A program made the translations under genes and the position numbers. From Methyloligella sp050110875 (GTDB taxonomy: Bacteria > Pseudomonadota > Alphaproteobacteria > Rhizobiales > Methyloligellaceae): a stretch of 64,000 nt of DNA. Under the pieces are notes generated by a model. The model was not told where the DNA came from. It made no database searches and worked only from the letters and a program-made list of their open reading frames with translations. Position 1 is the first letter of the stretch. Every line of letters starts with the position of its first letter. Below, piece after piece: positions 43,701-51,712 of the stretch. The DNA is taken from NCBI GenBank assembly GCA_050110875.1, contig CP188828.1, positions 1,612,001 through 1,676,000 of the forward strand. The letters are read 5' to 3'.

Positions 43701-44270
43701 GCGCCGGCTGTGCAGGCCCGCGATGCCGGCCGCATCCTCCAGTACCCGGCGCCGCTCCTGGGGCTGAGCGCTGACGATCTCGCCCACGCGGCCCTGGCCG
43801 ACCAGCGCCGGCGAGCGGGCGCCCGTCGAGGCGTCCTCGAACAACAGCCGCACGTCCCGCGCCCGCACGTCGCGGCCGTTCACCCGATAGGCGGACCCGG
43901 CATCCCGCTCGATACGGCGGGTGACCTCGAGATCCTCGCTGTCGTTGAACTCCGCCGGCGCGGTGCGGCTGGAATTGTCGATGAAGAGGGTGACTTCCGC
44001 AGAATTGCGCGAGGGCCGGCTTTGCGAGCCAGCGAAGATCACATCCTCCATGGCCGAGCCGCGCATGCTCTTATAGGAGGTCTCGCCCATGGCCCAGCGG
44101 AGCGCTTCCAGCAGGTTGGACTTGCCGCAGCCATTCGGACCCACCACGCCCGTCAGCCCACGCTCGATCACGAGTTCGGTCGGCTCGACGAAGGATTTGA
44201 ATCCCAGAAGGCGGAGGCGGGTGATCTTCAAAGTTGTCGGACCCTTCGGCTGTTGCGCGAACCAGCGCAT
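40776..44270 (-). CDS. smc: chromosome partition protein Smc
   Basis: A 1164-residue SMC ATPase for chromosome organisation. Walker A is GPNGCGKSN (44-52) in the N-terminal head; two long coiled coils (about 170-490 and 650-980) flank a hinge (about 500-640); the C-terminal head carries the signature LSGGEKALTALALIF and Walker B ICVLDEVDAPLDDANVERF. Full family length, no frameshift. The scpA/scpB partners are not in the window. The neighbouring DsbA-DUF721-mutY set is a usual alphaproteobacterial arrangement. Confidence 0.97.
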   Translation of the reverse strand: MRWFAQQPKGPTTLKITRLRLLGFKSFVEPTELVIERGLTGVVGPNGCGKSNLLEALRWAMGETSYKSMRGSAMEDVIFAGSQSRPSRNSAEVTLFIDNSSRTAPAEFNDSEDLEVTRRIERDAGSAYRVNGRDVRARDVRLLFEDASTGARSPALVGQGRVGEIVSAQPQERRRVLEDAAGIAGLHSRRHEAELRLKATEANLERLGDLIGQLTTQLNALKRQARQAKRYREVSDKIQEREALHHHLLWANACAAVEQEEAAFQQALTAVGEETRAETDALRDQALAAEKLQPLRDEEANKAAALHRLSVEREALDREEQRAQSRQAELETRLAQTSRDLAREEEHIAEAEEMLRGLSQEERKLQEASAEETEAPKLEAAAQETAEELSRAEAALSAATEAFAQAKAEQRRLESEKAELDGRIARLEAQSQEIGETLYAAETQAGEHGDLLTLEETANRLRQALQGLEEELASAEEAEEIARADESDRRSDAAAARLKRQGLETELATLTKLLKPAQDEDFEPLISHVSVAEGYEQALGTALGDDLDAASDEAAPAFWRKLSPQDSDPALPDGAESLGRFVTGADLLARRLAQIGVVDAETGDRLQAELKPGQRLVSRQGDLWRWDGYRIRAGAATAAAARLQERNRLESLRGEAETAEAALTSAQEALEKSSEALRGAAERTKALRQQAKETQNELAATRDKIAETEHAMQERSRELGRLAEARTRTQDSLKEAQSRLAEVKEALDLEDKLAGLEQAQQEAQQEAGSARAAHADAKAELDSHARGIRLRQERVEAIAAENDLWQKRIAKAREQIETLRAREEEIRGDLEGIAKLPEEIEARRRTLLDSIAEAEQERSQAADALAEADTARREHDKVLREVQERLSAARESKARSEARLEAARGKRSDIAHQIREAFDCAPEGCIKLAGLEPRATLPDISQVEAELHKLKADRERLGAVNLRAEEEETEIAAQLEEIEREKGDVEEAIASLRQGISNLNREGRKRLLEAFDTVDAHFKRLFSVLFGGGSAELQLVESDDPLQAGLEILACPPGKKPQVLTLLSGGEKALTALALIFAVFLTNPSPICVLDEVDAPLDDANVERFCRMMEEMVETTDTRFLIITHHPLTMARMNRLFGVTMAERGVSQLVSVNLETAEQLRDAS

Positions 44271-44292
44271 AGGCCATTCTCGATGCCCATCG

Positions 44293-44958
44293 TCAAGCCG
44301 CGCCGCCCGATTGTCCCCGCGATTCGATCATCGACTTGATCTCCTCATAGGTGACCGTGCCTTGCGCCTTTTGGCCGTTGACGAAGAAGGTCGGCGTGCC
44401 TTTTACCCCCAAACGCCGTCCTCGCTGCTTTTGCTCGTCTAACGCGTCGATCATGCTTTGATTCGCAAGGCAGTTGTCAAATTGTGACCGGGTCATACCA
44501 ACGCGTTTGGCGACCCCGTATATGGCGTCCAGCCGCACCTCCTGGGCGACCCATTCCCGCTGATTGTTCAGAAACAGGCCGTAGAGCTGGAAATACTTAT
44601 CCGCCGGCGCGCAGCGATTGATGATCGCCGCATTGCCGGCCGAGCGCCCGATGGGGAATTCCCGCAGCACATAGCGGACTTTGCCCGTGTCGATATAGTT
44701 GCGCTTCAGCTTCGGGAAAACGTTTTGATGGAAAGCCCGGCAATGGGGGCAGGTGAGGGAGGCGTATTCGATCACCGTCACCGGCGCGTCCGCCCGGCCC
44801 ATGGACCGGTCGCCGAGCGGTCCCGGCTTCGTCACGTCATCGGCCGGCTCGCTCACCTGGCTGTTGCCCGGACCGGTGCCGCCGCAGCCGGCGAGCGCCA
44901 GACCGAAAACCAGCAGGCAGGCGAGCCGCCTCAAATGTCGCGCCGCGCCATCGCCCAT
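44293..44958 (-). CDS. DsbA-like thioredoxin-fold lipoprotein
   Basis: A 221-residue protein with lipobox LAGC after LRRLACLLVFGLA, so membrane-attached by lipid. The thioredoxin domain has the CPHC redox site in YASLTCPHCRAFH, the cis-Pro loop VKGTPTFFVNGQ, and a helical insert. Probably oxidises or isomerises periplasmic thiols. Start at 44958 gives the lipoprotein signal; the frame extends to 45054, overlapping the upstream paralogue. It is similar throughout to the next gene, suggesting tandem duplication. Confidence 0.9.
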   Translation of the reverse strand: MGDGAARHLRRLACLLVFGLALAGCGGTGPGNSQVSEPADDVTKPGPLGDRSMGRADAPVTVIEYASLTCPHCRAFHQNVFPKLKRNYIDTGKVRYVLREFPIGRSAGNAAIINRCAPADKYFQLYGLFLNNQREWVAQEVRLDAIYGVAKRVGMTRSQFDNCLANQSMIDALDEQKQRGRRLGVKGTPTFFVNGQKAQGTVTYEEIKSMIESRGQSGGAA

Positions 44959-44965
44959 CGAACCG

Positions 44966-45709
44966 CTATTCCGCAGGCGCGGGCTCCGTCCCGTCGCCGG
45001 CCCCGGCATGCTCCTCTTCGAGGATCGCGTCGAAATTCTCCAACTCGTGCTCACGTCCGAGCTTCTTGCCGTCGATGAAGAAGCTGGGCGTGGAATTGAC
45101 GCCGAATTCCGAGGCCGCCCGGGCCCGCATCTTGACGATGTTCTGATAGAGCTCCTCGTCGGCCATGCACTCGTCGAAGCTCTGCTTCGAGAAGCCGGCC
45201 TGGCGCGCGATACCGAGCAGCTTGTCCATGGCCTCGGCCTCGTCCGGCACCGCCCAGCTCTTCTGGGTCTCGAACAGGGCGGAGGTGAGCGCCATCCGCT
45301 TCTCCGGCCCGGCGCAGCGCGCCAGCATGGAGGCCCGCGCCGCCAGGATATCGAGCGGGAACTCGCGGAAGATGAACTTCACCTCGCCGGTGTCGATGTA
45401 TTTCTCTTTCAGCTTGGGAAAGACCGTCGTGTGAAAGGCCGCGCAGTGCGGGCAGGTCATGGAGGCGTATTCCACGATGGTGACGGGCGCGTCTGCCTCG
45501 CCGATCACCACATCCTCCAGCGGCCCGCCATCCAGCAGCTCTTCCATGGACACGTCGGCGTCGGCCCGGCTTGCCGCCTGGATCTGGGTTTCGTCGCCCA
45601 TGCCGACGAAATAGACACCGGCCGCGATTACGACCGCCACAACCGCCACGGCTGCCGCGATCGCCAGGCCTTTGCTCCTGGTGCTGTGGGATTTGGGTGT
45701 TTCCGCCAC
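44966..45709 (-). CDS. DsbA-like thioredoxin-fold protein with membrane anchor
   Basis: A 247-residue protein with an N-terminal uncleaved-looking anchor (GLAIAAAVAVVAVVIAAGVYFVG, residues 14-36), CPHC in YASMTCPHCAAFHTTVFPKLKEKY and the cis-Pro loop NSTPSFFIDGKK. The pair CPHC.AFH..VFPKLK.NYIDTG is shared with its neighbour seven bases downstream. The anchor type differs (membrane span here, lipid there), so the two may work on the same side of the inner membrane with different mobility. Confidence 0.92.
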   Translation of the reverse strand: MAETPKSHSTRSKGLAIAAAVAVVAVVIAAGVYFVGMGDETQIQAASRADADVSMEELLDGGPLEDVVIGEADAPVTIVEYASMTCPHCAAFHTTVFPKLKEKYIDTGEVKFIFREFPLDILAARASMLARCAGPEKRMALTSALFETQKSWAVPDEAEAMDKLLGIARQAGFSKQSFDECMADEELYQNIVKMRARAASEFGVNSTPSFFIDGKKLGREHELENFDAILEEEHAGAGDGTEPAPAE

Positions 45710-45777
45710 GTCTTACTCCACTATTCGAGCTGTCGTTAGGCCTTTGGTTAAGGCAAGAGAGCGGCGAAAGCCAGCCC

Positions 45778-46332
45778 TCAGACCTCACGCTTTCTTGACC
45801 GCTTGGCCGCCGTGCCGAGACGGACCAGCGCCGCGCGCAAGGGGCCGTCGGCAATCTCCGTGTTCTCGGGCAGGACCGAAGGGTCGGGCGGCAAGGGGGC
45901 CTGGCGTTTCGGTCTGGCGAGCCTGCCCACCGGCGCCTGCTTGATGCGCATCTCGACCACGGCGCGATAGCCGAAAAAGCCGTTCACCCGTTCCATGATC
46001 TGTTGCGCCTTGTATTGCACCTCGATGGCGCGGGGACCGTCCACCCGCAGCACCAAGGTGGCGCCTTCCGGCCGCTTCCGGGCCTGTTTCGGCCCGTCTT
46101 CCGGCGCCTCGCGGGGCTGCCGCGGCCAAATCAGCCGGTCCGGCTTGGTGAATTTGGCGGTTCCGGCGCCGACGATGCTGTCCCATTGCTCGAGCAGCGC
46201 CATGGTGGTGAAGCCGCGGGCGCGGGCCGCAGGCTCCAAGGTGGCCGCGGCGAGCCCGCCGATGGGCTTCAGCCCCTTCGCTTGCCGTTGCGGCATTTGG
46301 CTGCCGCCTGGTCGATATGGATCCTGCGTCAT
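45778..46332 (-). CDS. DUF721 family protein
   Basis: A 184-residue protein with the DUF721 core: GFTTMALLEQWDSIVGAGTAKFTKP, ATLVLRVDGPRAIEVQYKAQ and IMERVNGFFGYRAVVEMRIKQ. The family resembles a KH-like nucleic acid-binding fold and is usually found near mutY or secA in alphaproteobacteria; function unknown. The start at 46332 leaves 122 bp to the divergent mutY. Confidence 0.88.
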   Translation of the reverse strand: MTQDPYRPGGSQMPQRQAKGLKPIGGLAAATLEPAARARGFTTMALLEQWDSIVGAGTAKFTKPDRLIWPRQPREAPEDGPKQARKRPEGATLVLRVDGPRAIEVQYKAQQIMERVNGFFGYRAVVEMRIKQAPVGRLARPKRQAPLPPDPSVLPENTEIADGPLRAALVRLGTAAKRSRKREV

Positions 46333-46454
46333 CGCCCCGTAGGCCTCGCCCCTGGGGATCATCCTCAAGCGCGCCTTGCCTTCCTTGCCGCGCAGCCTAC
46401 ACCATCGGAAACGACCTGACGAAGCCGCGATCGGGCGGAAGAGGAGTTTTCCAG

Positions 46455-47579
46455 GTGGCCGAAATCCGGGATGCAGAGTTGGAGCCGAAGACGGATTCGG
46501 CGGTCGCGGCCAAGTTGCTCGCTTGGTACGACCGGGAAGGGCGCACGCTCCCCTGGCGCATCCCGCCCGGCGCATGCGAGACGCCCGATCCTTACAAGGT
46601 CTGGCTCAGCGAGATCATGCTGCAGCAGACCACCGTGAAGGCGGTGCTGCCGCGCTATGGCCGCTTCTTGCGGCGCTGGCCGGCCGTGGCCGATCTCGCC
46701 GCCGCCCCCCTCGGCGATGTCCTCGCCGAATGGGCGGGCCTCGGCTATTACGCCCGCGCCCGGAATCTGCATGCTTGCGCCAGGGCCGTCGTTGCGGACC
46801 ATGGCGGCGAATTTCCGGCCACCGAAGCGGGGCTGAAGAAGCTGCCCGGCATCGGCGACTACACCGCGGCCGCCATCGCGGCCATCGCCTTCAACGAACC
46901 GGCCACCCCGGTGGACGGCAATATCGAACGGGTGATCGCAAGACTGTTCGCCCTGAAGACGCCGCTACCGCAGGCCAAGCCCGAGATCAGAGCGCTTGCC
47001 GCGAGCCTGACGCCTGAAGGCCGGCCGGGCGACTTCGCCCAAGGCCTGATGGATCTCGGCGCGCAGATTTGCACGCCCAAGCGCCCCGCCTGCGGGCTTT
47101 GCCCCATCCGGCCCGATTGCGCCGGCTATGCCGAAGGACTTGCCGAGATGCTGCCCTACAAGGCGGAGAAGGCGGAGCGGCCCACCCGATGGGGCACGGC
47201 ATTTTTGGCCGTCCGGGAAGACGGTGCGGTGCTGCTGCGCGAGCGGCCGCCGAAAGGGCTGCTGGGCGGCATGCTGGAAGTACCTTCGTCCCCATGGGAC
47301 GCCAAGGATCGGGCCAAGGATCGAGCCAAGGATCTGGCGATGCCTTTTGCCTTCGCGCCGCTAGAAGCCGATTGGCAGAAACGGGTCGGGCTGGTGGAGC
47401 ACACCTTCACTCATTTTCATTTGAAGCTTGAGGTCTTTGCCGCCGAGGTGGCCATGGGGGCAGCGCTCTTGCAGGCCGCCGAGCCGGCGCGCTGCCGCTG
47501 GGTGGCGCGGCGGGATCTATCGAGGGCCGCCTTGCCCAGCGTAATGCGGAAAGTGCTCGCCCACGGTCGGGGCGACTAG
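46455..47579 (+). CDS. mutY: A/G-specific adenine DNA glycosylase MutY
   Basis: A 374-residue base-excision repair enzyme removing adenine opposite 8-oxoguanine. Helix-hairpin-helix LKKLPGIGDYTAAAI with the catalytic Asp in VDGNIERV, an iron-sulfur cluster in CTPKRPACGLCPIRPDC, and a C-terminal NUDIX-like recognition domain (about 235-370). The GTG at 46455 is fixed by GAGGAG eight bases upstream. Within the C-terminal domain the segment KDRAKDRAKDLA comes from a 12-bp repeat near 47305-47340, perhaps a local expansion. Confidence 0.96.
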   Translation: MAEIRDAELEPKTDSAVAAKLLAWYDREGRTLPWRIPPGACETPDPYKVWLSEIMLQQTTVKAVLPRYGRFLRRWPAVADLAAAPLGDVLAEWAGLGYYARARNLHACARAVVADHGGEFPATEAGLKKLPGIGDYTAAAIAAIAFNEPATPVDGNIERVIARLFALKTPLPQAKPEIRALAASLTPEGRPGDFAQGLMDLGAQICTPKRPACGLCPIRPDCAGYAEGLAEMLPYKAEKAERPTRWGTAFLAVREDGAVLLRERPPKGLLGGMLEVPSSPWDAKDRAKDRAKDLAMPFAFAPLEADWQKRVGLVEHTFTHFHLKLEVFAAEVAMGAALLQAAEPARCRWVARRDLSRAALPSVMRKVLAHGRGD

Positions 47580-47605
47580 AGAAATCTGCCGAAGCCGCGG
47601 TCGGG

Positions 47606-47791
47606 CTATTCCGCCGCGATCACCTGCTTGGGCGCCGGCGCCAAGCTCTCGGGCATCCGATAGGGGCGCGAGGGCTTCATCGGGGCTTCCGCCGCCTTGC
47701 GGGCCGCGGAAGGCTCGGGCAGGGTCGCCACCGGCGGAATCCAGAACTTCTGGCGGCCTTTCTCGGTTATCCGGGATCGGAATAGCTTCAT
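47606..47791 (-). CDS. 61-residue hypothetical protein coupled to ccrM
   Basis: Its ATG overlaps the ccrM stop by four bases (ATGA), the usual sign of translational coupling. The product starts MKLFRSRITEKGRQKFWIPP, is basic, and then becomes Pro/Ala-rich (RPYRMPESLAPAPKQV); no domain or membrane span. It fills the space between ccrM and the convergent mutY. Coding is supported by overlap and position only, so it might be a spurious frame. Confidence 0.55.
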   Translation of the reverse strand: MKLFRSRITEKGRQKFWIPPVATLPEPSAARKAAEAPMKPSRPYRMPESLAPAPKQVIAAE

Positions 47792-48891
47792 GACGTAGCC
47801 TCCAATTGGCGCCGCGCGACATCGCGAAGCGCATCGATCGGGGTGAGCGTGCCTTCCTGCTCGACATGCCAGAAGGTCCAGCCATTGCAGGCGGAAGCCC
47901 CCTGGACCTGGGCACCCATTTTGTGGATCGAGCCTTGCGCGCCCTTCACGGTGATGCTGCCGTCGGCGCGCACCCGGGCCTCGTACTGAGCCCGGTTGTC
48001 GTAGAGAACGGTGCCGGGCGAGATCAGCCCGAGCTCGACGAGAGAACCGAAGGGAATGCGCTGCTCCTGGCGCTTGCCCTGCATCACCTTGATGGCGTCG
48101 TCGGCGAGCGGCTCGATCTCGGAAAGCCGCTTGCGTGCAAGCCGCGCATATTCGGGGTCGCGCTCGATGCCGATGTAATGGCGGCCGAGCTTCTTGGCGG
48201 CTGCGGCCGTCGTGCCGCTGCCCGCGAAGGGATCGAGCACCACGTCGCCCGCGTTCGAGGAGGCGAGAATGACCCGCCCCAGCAGGGCTTCGGGCTTCTG
48301 GGTCGGATGAGCCTTCTTGCCGGTCTCGACCTTCAGGCGCTCAGGCCCGGAGCAGATCGGCAGCAGCCAGTCGGAACGCATCTGGAGATCGTCGTTGAGC
48401 GCCTTCATCGCCTCGTAATTGAAGCGGTAGCGGCTCTTCTGGCTCTTCGCCGCCCAGATCAGCGTCTCGTGGGCGTTGGTGAAGCGGCGCCCCCGGAAAT
48501 TCGGCATCGGGTTGGTCTTCCGCCAGACCACGTCGTTCAGGATCCAGAATCCCATGTCCTGGAGCTGGGTGCCGAGGCGGAAGATGTTGTGATAGCTGCC
48601 GATCACCCACAGCGCGCCGTCGTCCTTCAGGACCCGGCGGCACTGGGCCAGCCAGTCATGTGTGAACTGGTCGTAATTCTGGAAGCTGTCGAACTTGTCC
48701 CAGGCGTCGTCGACCCCGTCGACCTTGGAGTTGTTGGGCCGGAGCAGGTCTTTCTGGAGCTGAAGGTTGTAGGGCGGATCGGCGAACACCAGATCGACCG
48801 ACCGATCCGGAAGCTCTGCCATCTCTGCCACGCAATCGCCGAGAATGATGCTATCGATCGGGAGCGTCGCCCCCGCCTTTTCCTTGAGCAT
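47788..48891 (-). CDS. ccrM: cell-cycle DNA adenine methyltransferase CcrM (GANTC)
   Basis: A 367-residue beta-class N6-adenine methyltransferase: catalytic DPPYN at 38-42, SAM site DPFAGSGTT at 220-228, and the extra C-terminal domain (about 280-367, SITVKGAQGSIHKMG, CNGWTFWHVEQ) that separates CcrM from restriction enzymes. No restriction endonuclease gene is nearby. In Caulobacter it methylates GANTC late in replication under CtrA control; a CtrA-like box lies about 90 bases upstream here. Confidence 0.96.
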   Translation of the reverse strand: MLKEKAGATLPIDSIILGDCVAEMAELPDRSVDLVFADPPYNLQLQKDLLRPNNSKVDGVDDAWDKFDSFQNYDQFTHDWLAQCRRVLKDDGALWVIGSYHNIFRLGTQLQDMGFWILNDVVWRKTNPMPNFRGRRFTNAHETLIWAAKSQKSRYRFNYEAMKALNDDLQMRSDWLLPICSGPERLKVETGKKAHPTQKPEALLGRVILASSNAGDVVLDPFAGSGTTAAAAKKLGRHYIGIERDPEYARLARKRLSEIEPLADDAIKVMQGKRQEQRIPFGSLVELGLISPGTVLYDNRAQYEARVRADGSITVKGAQGSIHKMGAQVQGASACNGWTFWHVEQEGTLTPIDALRDVARRQLEATS

Positions 48892-48974
48892 GACCGTCTC
48901 CGAGACGCTGGAACAAAAAATCGGAGCGCCCCGGCAAATCAGCCGGCGCGAAGGTCAAACTTGGAGAAGGTTAG

Positions 48975-48989
48975 TAAAGAGGTTGTTAA
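48975..48989 (-). promoter_or_regulatory. candidate CtrA box upstream of ccrM
   Basis: On the minus strand TTAA (48989-48986), seven bases, TTTA (48978-48975): seven of eight positions of the CtrA consensus TTAA-N7-TTAA. It overlaps the rnhB stop and lies 84-98 bases before the ccrM ATG. CtrA activates ccrM in Caulobacter, which makes the position meaningful. Confidence 0.5.
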
Positions 48990-49657
48990 CCGAGCTGCAG
49001 CTCGGCCGTCTCGACAAGGTCGAGAGCTTTCTCGATGGGACTGAAGGAACGGCGGTGATGCAGGCAGACACCGTGTTTCCGGATGGCTTCGGCGTGCTCG
49101 GGCGTGCCATAGCCCTTGTTCCGCTCCCAACCGTATTTCCGATAGCGCTTGGAGAGTTTCACCATCATCCGGTCGCGGGTGACCTTGGCGACGATGGAGG
49201 CGGCCGCGATGGAGACGGAGAGGCCGTCGCCGCCGACCACCGGCCGGGCCGGGCAGGGAAAGCGTTTGGGCTTCAGATTGCCGTCGATCAGCGCCGCCAC
49301 GGCCGGTGCTTCCATATCCCGGAAAGCCCGCCGCATGGCCCAAAGACTGGCCTGCAGGATGTTGTCCCGGTCGATTCGCTTCACATGGCCGATCGCGATG
49401 CCGACGATCGCGGTCGCCATAATCTCCTCGAAGCGCGCCTCCCGCTCCTTTTCCGTGAGCTTCTTGGAATCGTTCAGCCCTTCGGGGATGCGGTCCGGGT
49501 TGAGGATGACGGATGCGGCGACCACTGGCCCCGCCCAGGGGCCGCGGCCGGCCTCGTCGAGCCCCGCAACGGGGCCCTTATGCTTGTCCATCAGATCGGC
49601 CTCCAGCACGTAGCTGGGCTCGTCTGGCAGAAAGGCCGATTCGAAAAGCGCATCCAT
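48986..49657 (-). CDS. rnhB: ribonuclease HII
   Basis: A 223-residue type 2 RNase H that removes ribonucleotides from DNA. The acidic site begins with VAGLDEAGRGPWAGPVV (D and E), then NDSKKL, ALIDGN and AAASIVAKVTRD. The start at 49657 is chosen (conserved length); an ATG at 49693 is in frame. Upstream of ccrM on the same strand, 94 bases apart. Confidence 0.95.
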   Translation of the reverse strand: MDALFESAFLPDEPSYVLEADLMDKHKGPVAGLDEAGRGPWAGPVVAASVILNPDRIPEGLNDSKKLTEKEREARFEEIMATAIVGIAIGHVKRIDRDNILQASLWAMRRAFRDMEAPAVAALIDGNLKPKRFPCPARPVVGGDGLSVSIAAASIVAKVTRDRMMVKLSKRYRKYGWERNKGYGTPEHAEAIRKHGVCLHHRRSFSPIEKALDLVETAELQLG

Positions 49658-49747
49658 AGGCGCGACTTTTGCGCCGCCGGCGCGCCCATGCAATCCCCCT
49701 CCTAGGTCGCAACCGCCGCAATGTGGAAAAATCGCTGGCGGGTATGC

Positions 49748-50872
49748 CTAGAACAGCCGCATCTGCTGGCCCGGCAGCACCGGCGGCTCGAACAAATCCT
49801 TTCGCAGGCTCGACCGCTCCTTGTTCAGACCGAGCCGTTGCACCGTCATCTCGAAGCGCCGGCCGATCATCCAGGCATAGGGCCCGTCGCCCACCATGCG
49901 TTCGCCCCAGGTCGAATCGTACAGTTTCCCGCCGCGGGTCTGGCGCATCAGCGACAGCACCTTGGACGCCCGGTCGGGGCAGTTGGCCTCCAGCCATTCG
50001 GTGAACAGGTCGGCGATCTCCAGCGGCAGCCGCAGCAGCACATAGCCGGCCTGGGTCGCGCCCGCCACCGAGGCGCGCTCCAGGATGCGCTCCATCTCCA
50101 TATCCGTGAGCCCCGGCATCACCGGCGCCGCCATGACCGAGGTCGGAATGCCGGCCTCGGCCAGCGCGGCAATCGTCTCCAGCCGCTTCTCGGGCGTTGC
50201 CGCCCGCGGCTCCATGGCCCGCGCCAGCTTCCGGTCCAGGGTCGTCACCGAGATCGCCACCCTGGCCAGCCCGCGCTTCGCCATGGCGGAGAGGATGTCG
50301 ATATCACGCAGCACCAGCGAAGACTTGGTGACGATGCCCACCGGGTGGTTGGTCTCGTCCAGGACCTTCAGGATATCGCGCATGATCCCGTATTGCCGGT
50401 CGATGGGCTGATAGGGGTCCGTATTGGTGCCGATGGCGATGGTCGCCGGCTTGTATTTCGGATCCGCCAGCTCCCGCTTCAGCTGCTCCGCGGCATTCAC
50501 CTTGGCAAACAGCCTGGTCTCGAAATCGAGCCCCGGCGAAAGCCCCATGAAGGCATGGGTCGGCCGGGCGAAGCAGTAGATGCAGCCATGCTCGCAGCCG
50601 CGATAAGGATTGATCGAACGGTCGAAGCCGATATCGGGGGAATCGTTCCGGGTGATGATGGTCTTCGCCCGGACCTCCTGCACATGGGTGGCGAGCGCCT
50701 CCAGCTCGCCGATCGAGCCCCACCCGTCGTCCGCGGGCTGATAGGCAATCGGCTCGTAGCGCCCGGACCGGTTGGTCTGCGCACCGCGGCCCCGCCTGCG
50801 CTCGGCAGCGACGCCGCCCGCCTCCAGCGGGAAGCTCTCATGCTTCTCAGGTTTTCTAAGGTCCACGCTCAT
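49748..50872 (-). CDS. PA0069 family radical SAM protein
   Basis: A 374-residue protein with the radical SAM cluster motif CEHGCIYC (C93, C97, C100), preceded by the characteristic SINPYRGCEHGCIYCFARPTH region and followed by TNTDPYQPIDRQYGIMRDIL. This group (PA0069, related to SplB by motif) has no established substrate. GGGAG precedes the ATG at 50872; the frame runs on to 50914. Divergent from the glycosyltransferase pair. Confidence 0.9.
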   Translation of the reverse strand: MSVDLRKPEKHESFPLEAGGVAAERRRGRGAQTNRSGRYEPIAYQPADDGWGSIGELEALATHVQEVRAKTIITRNDSPDIGFDRSINPYRGCEHGCIYCFARPTHAFMGLSPGLDFETRLFAKVNAAEQLKRELADPKYKPATIAIGTNTDPYQPIDRQYGIMRDILKVLDETNHPVGIVTKSSLVLRDIDILSAMAKRGLARVAISVTTLDRKLARAMEPRAATPEKRLETIAALAEAGIPTSVMAAPVMPGLTDMEMERILERASVAGATQAGYVLLRLPLEIADLFTEWLEANCPDRASKVLSLMRQTRGGKLYDSTWGERMVGDGPYAWMIGRRFEMTVQRLGLNKERSSLRKDLFEPPVLPGQQMRLF

Positions 50873-50987
50873 GGCTCCCAATATAGGTCTCGCCTTGGAA
50901 CAAAGCAAGAACATAGACAGGTTTCTCTCGTTGAGCCAGCGACGCGGAACCGATTGCCGCTCGTTGTCTAAACGCTATAGTCCCGCC

Positions 50988-51677
50988 ATGATTTCCATAG
51001 TTATCCCCAGCTTTAATGCGGAAAGGACTCTCGTCCCGACCCTGAACGCGCTGATCCCCGGCGCGGTGGAGGGGCTGGTGCGCGAAGCGATTCTGGCCGA
51101 TGGCGGCTCCACTGACGGTACCCTCGATATCGCCGAGGCGGCCGGCATGGAGATCGTCCGCGCCGAGCGGGGCAGGGGCACCCAGCTTCGCGCCGGCGCT
51201 GCCACTGCCAGGAGCGATTGGCTGCTCTTCCTCCACGCCGACACCGTGCTCGATGCCACATGGCTGGATCATGCGGTTCATTTCATGGCGCGGGTCGACC
51301 GCGGCGAGCGAGAGCCGGCAGCGGCCACCTTCCGCTTCGCTCTCGACGATGACGGCCCCATGCCCTGGCTTCTGGAGAAGCTGGTGAGCTTGCGTTTCAT
51401 GGTCTTCCGCCTGCCCTATGGCGACCAGGGACTGCTGATCCCGCGAAAGCTCTACGAGGAGCTCGGCGGCTTCGATGCCGTGCCCCTGATGGAGGATGTC
51501 GCCCTCGTTCGGAAGCTGAAGCGGAAGCAACTCGTCATGCTGAAAGCGCAGGCCGTCACCAGCGCCGAGCGCTATCGCAGCGAAGGCTACATTCTTCGCG
51601 GCTTCCGCAATCTCTTCTGCATGCTGCTCTATGTCTTCCGGGTGCCGCCCCGCGTGCTCGCCCGGCTCTACGGCTGA
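50988..51677 (+). CDS. TIGR04283 family glycosyltransferase
   Basis: A 229-residue GT-A fold transferase: ISIVIPSFNAERTLVPTL, ADGGSTDGT (about 38-46), RGTQLRAGAATARSDWLLFLHADT with the DxD-like HAD, and GDQGLLIPRKLYEELGGF. The family is annotated in public databases as linked to arsenosugar biosynthesis because it co-occurs with arsenic methylation genes; no such genes are in this window. The next gene is its usual partner, TIGR04282. Confidence 0.85.
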   Translation: MISIVIPSFNAERTLVPTLNALIPGAVEGLVREAILADGGSTDGTLDIAEAAGMEIVRAERGRGTQLRAGAATARSDWLLFLHADTVLDATWLDHAVHFMARVDRGEREPAAATFRFALDDDGPMPWLLEKLVSLRFMVFRLPYGDQGLLIPRKLYEELGGFDAVPLMEDVALVRKLKRKQLVMLKAQAVTSAERYRSEGYILRGFRNLFCMLLYVFRVPPRVLARLYG

Positions 51678-51712
51678 ACGGTGAGGCAAAAGTCGTGAGA
51701 CAAGGGGCCGTG

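Noticed and set aside
47788..48891. Methyltransferase of a restriction-modification system
   Set aside because: The C-terminal CcrM domain is present and no endonuclease gene adjoins; neighbours are rnhB and mutY.
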